64,000 bases of DNA from Monoplex corrugatus. Lineage: Eukaryota; Mollusca; Gastropoda; Littorinimorpha; Ranellidae. The translations under genes and the position numbers were made by a program. The stretch is taken from positions 38,909,392-38,973,391 of the forward strand of contig JAPXFY010000026.1 of the NCBI GenBank assembly GCA_030674185.1, written 5' to 3'. Under the pieces are notes generated by a model. The model was given only the letters and a program-made list of their open reading frames with translations, made no database searches and was not told where the DNA came from. Below are positions 57,836 to 64,000 of this stretch, in pieces. Numbering within the stretch: position 1 is the first letter of the stretch; the number at the start of each line of letters is the position of its first letter.

Positions 57836-57861
57836 CATCCCTATAATGTTTTCTCCTTAGC

Positions 57862-58107
57862 GGGCCCCAGTAGCTCAGTTGGTTTGAGCGTCGGATTCAC
57901 ACGCTAATGGTTGTGGGTTCGAATCCCGGGGTGTGCTACATTAAACTGGTCTTCTCACTGTCCCATTTTAACATTATTGTTGTTCTGGTGGTGTTAGTTT
58001 AGGATTGGATGGGCCCCCCTTCCCCCACTTCCCTGGGATAGGTTATCCCCGTCGGCCGTATCATTTGAGGTGGGTGTCGACGTGAAAACTGAACCAAACC
58101 AAATCAA
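57862..58107 (+). mobile_element. tRNA-derived SINE, full length
   Basis: The head GGGCCCCAGTAGCTCAGTTG has an A box (TAGCTCAGTTGG) and a B box (GGGTTCGAATCCC). The acceptor and anticodon stems do not pair properly, so it is not a working tRNA. The body includes GGGATAGGTTATCCC, and the 3' end reads GTCGACGTGAAAACTGAACC then AAACCAAATCAA. About 246 bp, the normal size for a SINE with a CCAAA-type tail. Confidence 0.75.
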
Positions 58108-58686
58108 TGTTTTCTCGCAAGTATACACATCGTATCTCTGCAATGTTTTCTCGCGAGTATACACATCACATCTGTGCAACGTTTTCTCGCGAGTATACAC
58201 ACCGCATCTTTGCATTGTTTTCTCGTGAGTATACACACCGGATCTCCGCAATGTTTTCTCGCCAGTATACACATCGCACTTCTGCAATGTTTTCTAGCGA
58301 GTATATGTATACACATCGCATCTTTCTAACGTTTTCTCGCGAGTATACACATGGCAACTGTGCAATGTTTTCTCGCGAGTATACACATGGCATCTCTGCA
58401 GGCTTTTCTTGCGAGTATACAAACGTCATCTCTGCAACGTTTTCTCGCAAGTATACACATCGCATCTCTGCAATGTTTTCTCGCGAATCGCATCTCTGCA
58501 ACGTTTTCTCGCGAGTATACACATCGCATCTGCAATGTTTTCTCGCAAGTATACACTTCGCATCTGTAATGTTTTCTCGCGAGTATACACATTGTATTAC
58601 TGCAATGTTTTCTCGCGAGTATAGACACTGAATCTCTGCAATATTCTCTCGCGAGTATACACATCGCATCTCTGCAATGTTTTCTG
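58108..58686. repeat. 36-bp minisatellite GCAATGTTTTCTCGCGAGTA..., about 16 units
   Basis: Consensus GCAATGTTTTCTCGCGAGTA followed by TACACATCGCATCTCT. Units of 30-42 bp occur through small indels. Eight units carry TTCTCGCGAGTATA exactly; others have CTCGCAAG, CTCGTGAG, CTCGCCAG or CTTGCGAG. It starts immediately at the 3' tail of the preceding SINE. Open frames on both strands are 12-residue repeats without a gene context. Confidence 0.96.
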
Positions 58687-58800
58687 TCTAAAACAAGTGC
58701 GACTGCCCGCGTTCAAGTAAACAGGAACCAGAAAAACACGAAAATAGAATCAGAGCGTGTTCTGATTCTATTTTTGTCTTTTTCTGGTTATTATTTTCTC
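58686..58800. mobile_element. Family F foldback fragment
   Basis: TCTAAAACAAGTGCGACTGC, CAGGAACCAGAAAAACACGA and AATAGAATCAGAGCGTG, then immediately the complement (TTCTGATTCTATTTTTGTCTTTTTCTGG): the outer ends of the family F palindrome with the middle deleted. Confidence 0.7.
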
Positions 58801-58889
58801 AAGTATGAAGTATTACGCTATTTCACATACGTCACAGCAGCAAGACACCTGCATATAGCGTTGCCCTACAGAGAGAGAGTTACCGGTCG

Positions 58890-60160
58890 TTCTTGCTCTA
58901 TGTCTCTGTCCACTTTCGTTTTTGCTCTATGTCTCTGTCCGATTTCGTTTTTGCTCTATGTCTCTGTCCGCTTTCGTTCTTGCTCTATGTCTCTGTCCGC
59001 TTTCGTTTTTGCTCTATGTCTCTGTCCGCTTTCGTTTTTGCTCTATGTCTCTGTCCGCTTTCGTTCTTGCTCTGTGTCTCTGTCCGCTTTCGTTCTTGCT
59101 CTGTGTCTCTGTCCGCTTTCGTTCTTGCTCTGTGTCTCTGTCCGCTTTCGTTCTTGCTCTGTGTCTCTATCCGCTTTCGTTCTTGCTCTGTGTCTCTGTC
59201 CGCTTTCGTTCTTGCTTTATGTCTCTAGCTCTGCCGTTTTCGTTCTTGCTTTATGTCTTTGTCTGCTTTCGTTCTTGCTCTATCTCTTTGTCCGCTTTCG
59301 TTCTTGCTTTATGTCTTTGTCCGCTTTCGTTCTTGCTCTATGTCTCTGTCCGCTTTCGTTCTTGCTTTATGTCTTTGTCCACTTTCGTTCTTGCTCTATG
59401 TCTCTGTCCACTTTCGTTCTTGCTCTATGTCTTTGTCCGCTTTCGTTCTTGCTCTATGTCTTTGTCCGCTTTCGTTCTTGCTCTGTCTTTGTCCGCTTTC
59501 GTTCTTGCTTTATGTCTTTGTCCGCTTTTGTTCTTGCTCTATGTCTTGTCCGCTTTCGTTCTTGCTCAATGTCTTTGTCCGCTTTCGTTCTTGCTCTTCT
59601 TTGTCCCTTTCGTTCTTGCTTTATGTCTTTGTCCACTTTCGTTCTTGCTCTTTGTCTCTTGTCCACTTTCGTTCTTGCTCTATGTCTTTGTCCACTTTCG
59701 TTCTTGCTTTATGTCTTTGTCCGCTTTTGTTCTTGCTCTATGTCTCTGTCCGCTTTTGTTCTTGCTCTATGTCTTTGTCCGCTTTCGTTCTTGCTCTGTC
59801 TTTGTCCGCTTTCATTCTTGCTTTATGTCTTTGTCCACTTTCGTTCTTGCTCTTTGTCTTTGTCCACTTTCGCTCTTGCTCTATCTCTTTGTCCGCTTTC
59901 GTTCTTGCTCTATCTCTTTGTCCACTTTCGTTCTTGCTTTATGTCTGTGTCCACTTTCGTTCTTGCTTTATGTCTTTGTCCACTTTCGTTCTGCTCTTTG
60001 TCTTTGTCCGCTTTCGTTCTTGCTCTATGTCTTTGTCCACTTTCGTTCTTGCTCTATATCTTTGTCCACTTTCGTTCTTGCTTTATGTCTGTGTCCGCTT
60101 TCGTTCTTGCTCTATGTCTCTGCGGTTTTTATTCTCGTTTTATGTCTCTGTCCGCTTTCT
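58890..60160. repeat. 29-bp minisatellite TATGTCTCTGTCCGCTTTCG..., about 44 units
   Basis: Consensus TATGTCTCTGTCCGCTTTCG followed by TTCTTGCTC. Variants: GTGTCTCTG, TTTGTC, CACTTTCG, and a few units shortened by 2-8 bp. 29 is not a multiple of 3, so each frame reads a 29-residue super-repeat across three units; all three + frames are open for 300-485 codons. There is no start context, intron or unique domain, so I do not call a gene. Confidence 0.96.
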
Positions 60161-60362
60161 CACGTCTTGTCACAGCGTCACATCTTAAGACGGAAACGTC
60201 ATCGTCAAGTATGCAATGGCCAGGGCAGTAAAGAATGGGGGGACTCCGTGAATTAATTGTTACAGCACTGGGACGACCGTGACATCCATAACTCGGTCCC
60301 TCATCTGTCTCTTTCCGGACAGTTTGTCATGATTTAATCTGATGAAAAGCGTGGGCGGGTGA

Positions 60363-60952
60363 GGGAGAGAGAGTGAGAGAAACGGGAGATATATGGAACA
60401 TGGTGAGAGAGAGAGAGAGGGGGGGAAGAGAAAAAAGAGAGAGATATGGAACATGGTGAGAGAGAGGGGGGGGGGGAAGAGAGAAAAAGAGAGAGATATG
60501 GAACATGGTGAGAGAGAGATATGGAACATGGTGAGAGAGAGAGATGGAACATGGTGAGAGAGAGAGAGAAGATGGAACATGGGGAGAGAGAAAGAAAAAA
60601 GAGACAGAAGAAGAGAAGAGATGAACATGATGAGAGAGAGAGAGAGATGGAACATGGGATGAGAGAATGGAAAGGTAGAGAGAGAGATGGAACATGGTGA
60701 GAGAGAGAGATGGAACATGGTGAGGAGAGAGATGGAACATGGTGAGAGAGATGGAACATGGTAGAGAGAGATGGAACATGGTGAGAGAGAGAGATGGAAC
60801 ATGGTGAGAGAGAGAGAGATGGAACATGGTGAGAGAGAGAGAGAGATGGAACATGGTGAGAGAGAAGAGAAAAAGAGGAAGAGAAAGAGAGAGAGAGAGA
60901 TGGAACATGTGAGAGAGAGAGAGAGATGGAACATGGTGAGAGAGAAAGAAAA

Positions 60953-61001
<49 letters not shown>

Positions 61002-63484
61002 ACATGATAGAGAGAGAGAGACAGATGGAACATGGTGAGAGAGAGAAAAGAGAGAAGAAGAGAGGACAGAAGAGAGAGAGAGAGAGAGAGGGGAGATGGA
61101 ACATGATGAGAGAGAGAGAGACAGATGGAACATGGTGAGAGAAAGAAAAGAGAGAGAGAGAGAGATGGAACATGATAAGAGACAGAGAGTAAGAGAGAAA
61201 TGGAGAGGAGAGAGGAGAGAGGTGAGAGAGAACATGATGAGAGAGAGAGACAGATGGAACATGGTGAGAGAGAAAGAAAGAGAGAGAGACAGAGACATGG
61301 GAGAGAGAGAGAGAGATGGAACATGATGAAGAGAGAGAAGATGGAACATGGTGAGAGAGAAGAAAAAGAGAGATGGAAAGATGAGAGAGAAGAGAGATGG
61401 AACATGATGAGAGAGAGAAAGGAGAGAGATGGAACATGGTGAGAGAGAGAGAGAGAAGAGAGATGGAACATGATGAGAGAGAAGAGAGATGGAACATGGT
61501 GAGAGAGAGAAAAGAGAGGAGAGAGAGATGGAACATGGTGAGAGAGAGAGACAGATGGAACATGGTGAAGAGAGAAAGAAAAAGAGAGAGAGATGGAGAT
61601 GATAAGAGAAGAGAGAGATGGAACATGGTGAGAGAGGAGATGGAACATGGTGAGAGAGAAAGAGAGAGAGAGATGGAACATGGTGAGAGAGAGAGAGAGG
61701 AATGGTAGAGAGAAAGAAAGTGAGAGAGATGGAATGTGAGAGAGAGAGAGATGGAACATGGTGAGAGAGAGAGATGGAACATGGTGAGAGAGAAAAGAGA
61801 GAGAGAGATGGGAACATGGTGAGAGGAGAGAGAAGATGGAACATGGTGAGAGAGAGAGAATAAAGTGAGAGAGAGATGGAACATGGTGAGATGAAGAGAG
61901 AGAGGAAATGGGAAGAGAGAAGATGGAACATGGTGAGAGAGAGAGAGATGGAACATGGTGGAGAGAGAGAAGGAGAGAGAGAGGATGGAACATGGTGAGA
62001 GAGAGAGAGAGTATGGAACATGGTGAGAGAGAGAGAGATGGAACATGGTGAGAGAGAGAGAAGATGGAACATGGTGAGAGAGAGAGAGATGGAACATGGT
62101 GAGAGAGAGGAGAGATGGAACATGGTGTGGAGAGAGAGATGGAACATGGTGAGAGAGAGATGGAACATGGTGAGAAGAGAGAGAGATGGAACATGGTGAG
62201 AGAGAGAGACAGATGGAACATGGTGAGAGAGAAAGGAAAGAAGAAAGAGGAGAGAGATGGAACATGATAAGAGACAGAGAGAGGATGGAACATGGTGAGA
62301 GAGAGAAGATGGAACATGGTGAGAGAGAAAAGAGAGAGAGAGATGGAACATTGGGGAGTAGGAGAGAGATGAGAGAGAGAGGAGATGGAAACATGGTGTG
62401 AGAGAGAGAGAGGAGATGGAACATGGTGAGAGAGAAGAAGAGAGATGGAACATGGTGAGAGAGAGAGAGAGAGGAGGAGAGAGAGTGAACATGGTGTGAG
62501 AGAGAGAGAGAGATGGAACATGGTTGTGAGAGGGAGATGGAACATGGTGAGAGAGAGAGATGGAACCAGATGAGAGAGAAAGAGAGATGGAACATGGTGA
62601 GAGAGAAAAAGAGAGAGATGGAACATGGTGAGAGAGAGAGAGAGATGGAACATGGTGAGAGAGAAAAAGAGAGAGATGGAACATGGTGAGAGAGAGAGAG
62701 AGAGATGGAACATGGTGAGAGAGAGAGAGAGAGATGGAACATGGTGAGAGAGAAAGAGAGATGGAACATGATAAGAGACAGAGAGAGATGGAACATGGTG
62801 AGAGAGAGAGAGAGATGGAACATGAATTGAGAGAGAGAGAGAGAGATGGAACATGGTGAGAGAGAGAGAGATGGAACATGGTGAGAGAGAGAGAGAGAGA
62901 GATGGAACATGGTGAGAGAGAAAGAGAGGGAGAGATGGAACATGGTGAGAGAGAAAGAGAGGGAGAGATGGAACATGGTGAGAGAGAAAGAGAGAGAGAG
63001 ATGGAACATGGTGAGAGAGAGAGAGATGGAACATGAATTGAGAGAGAGAGAGAGAGAATGGAACATGGTGAGAGAGAGAGAGAGAGATGGAACATGGTGA
63101 GAGAGAGAGAGAGATGGAACATGAATTGAGAGAGAGAGAGAGAGGAGATGGAACATGGTGAGAGAGAGAGAGATGGAACATGGCGAGAGAGGGAGAGAGA
63201 GATGGAACATGGTGAGAGAGAGAGAGATGGAACATGGCGAGAGAGGGAGAGAGATGGAACATGGTGAGAGAGAGAGAGATGGAACATGGCGAGAGAGGGA
63301 GAGAGATGGAACATGGTGAGAGAGAGAGAGATGGAACATGGCGAGAGAGGGAGAGAGATGGAACATGGAGAGAGAGAGAGAGAGATGGAACATGGTGAGA
63401 GAGAGAGAGATGGAACATGGCGAGAGAGGGAGAGAGATGGAACATGGTGAGAGAGAGAGAGAGAGAGAAAAAGAGATGGAACAT
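60363..63484. repeat. GA-rich minisatellite (GATGGAACATGGTGAGAGAG), about 3.1 kb
   Basis: The core GATGGAACATGGTGAGAGAGA is repeated well over 100 times with variable GA runs and variants (ACATGATGAGAG, ACATGATAAGAGACAG, ACATGAATTGAGAG, ACATGGCGAGAGAGGG). The + strand is almost pure purine except for CATGGT. The minus strand has open frames of 1058-1074 codons in all three frames, made of Ser/Leu/His/Val/Pro. They result from the CT-rich repeat lacking stops, and no non-repeat domain is attached. Confidence 0.97.
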
Positions 63485-63569
63485 GCGCAGCCAGAAGGCA
63501 CACGGGTCCGACTCGTTTTTCGTCCCCTTCGAAGAACTAGACGTTCAGTCAAACTGAGGAGAAAAAGTT

Positions 63570-63657
63570 GTGGCCTCTACGGGGAGCGAACCCTGGAACC
63601 TCGAGTTTAGTTACTGGCAGACGAACGTCTGAACCATTCTGCCACTCTTCTCCCTTG
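63570..63657 (-). mobile_element. tRNA-like head (SINE or tRNA pseudogene)
   Basis: On the minus strand: GGGAGAAGAGTGGCAGAATG, GTTCAGACGTTCGTCTGCCA and GGTTCCAGGGTTCGCTCCCC. A box (TGGCAGAATGGTT) and B box (GGGTTCGCTCC) are recognisable. The acceptor stem does not close, so a SINE head or pseudogene is likelier than a functional tRNA. Confidence 0.5.
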
Positions 63658-64000
63658 AATGGTGTGGTAGCGGAACTCTTTCCGTGACATTTTGTGCAAC
63701 TCTGTGCGTGCGTGCTTGGGTGTGTGATGACCGCTCATCTGCCTAAAAGTACACGGCTGCCTCCGCAATGTTTTCAAAGTCGTGCTGTGCTGACTTTTGT
63801 GTGTGGGTGGATTAGAAGCAAAGGTTGTGGCGAGTTAGTGGACCAAATATTATTTATTTACGGCGCCTCGTCTGTGTCTACGTGTGTGTATTTCGTTGGG
63901 CATTGTTCTCTCTCTCATAATGTGATTGTGGCAAGACAAATGTTATCTGACCGGCTAACACACTGACTTACTGCGCTATCGCGGTTGTTTTCCAGCTTCG
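63658..64000. other. Non-coding stretch at the window end
   Basis: A 90-codon frame at 63694 (Cys/Val-rich, no domain) is not supported as a gene. Nothing else recognised. Confidence 0.35.

Noticed and set aside
57862..57938. Functional tRNA gene
   Set aside because: A and B boxes are present but acceptor and anticodon stems do not pair, and a SINE body with a CCAAA-type tail follows.
58108..58686. CRISPR-like regular 36-bp repeat
   Set aside because: Units are directly contiguous with no spacers, and the context is an animal genome; it is a minisatellite.
60260..63552. Three overlapping minus-strand frames of 1058-1074 codons
   Set aside because: They coincide with the CT-rich repeat, consist of cycling Ser/Leu/Pro/His/Val, are open in all three frames and have no unique domain.

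Overview
The window reads as animal nuclear DNA, most likely from a lophotrochozoan and probably a gastropod mollusc. This rests on very dense (CA)n/(TG)n tracts, CR1/L2-type and other LINE fragments, a DIRS-type retroelement relic, tRNA-headed SINEs with a mollusc-like tail, Tc1/mariner, pogo and hAT debris, many TTAA-bounded MITEs, and intron-sized non-coding stretches. The species assignment is inference. No bacterial, organellar or viral gene organisation is seen.

Layout. (1) 1-13.3 kb is non-coding sequence that I read as intron of a + strand gene. The only host coding exon I can support is at 13296-13484, the last exon of a SEC16-like ER-exit-site protein, followed by probable 3'UTR. 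(2) 13.5-24 kb is mostly non-coding, with a deleted pogo-type transposon (20.2-20.8 kb), a SINE and a 40-bp minisatellite. (3) 24.6-25.6 kb holds a GC-rich Tc1-like transposase pseudogene. (4) 26.5-31.2 kb is a degraded DIRS-like retroelement carrying nested LINE insertions. (5) 32.4-35 kb holds foldback elements and MITEs. (6) 35.5-41.6 kb is a tandem segmental duplication built on a MITE-derived 43-bp minisatellite; one copy is interrupted by an L2/CR1-type LINE with an uninterrupted 823-codon reading frame. (7) 41.6-52.9 kb has SINEs, LINE fragments, a mariner C-terminus, a 15-bp array and an intact-looking tRNA-Ala(TGC). (8) 52.9-63.5 kb is almost wholly consecutive, unrelated tandem arrays (units of about 60, 35, 36 and 29 bp and a GA-rich unit), with one SINE among them.

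Functionally only two loci look like working host genes: the SEC16-like terminal exon and tRNA-Ala. The rest is mobile and tandem repeats. Many long open frames lie in tandem arrays and are open only because the unit lacks stop codons. The strongest unusual signals are a nested palindromic TTAA-bounded MITE family whose end has been amplified into minisatellites, a LINE insertion with its empty site preserved in a neighbouring duplicate, a foldback retroelement-like family with a 12-bp target duplication and a hammerhead-like core, and a cluster of minisatellites with higher-order structure. Families were assigned by eye from motifs, without database searches.
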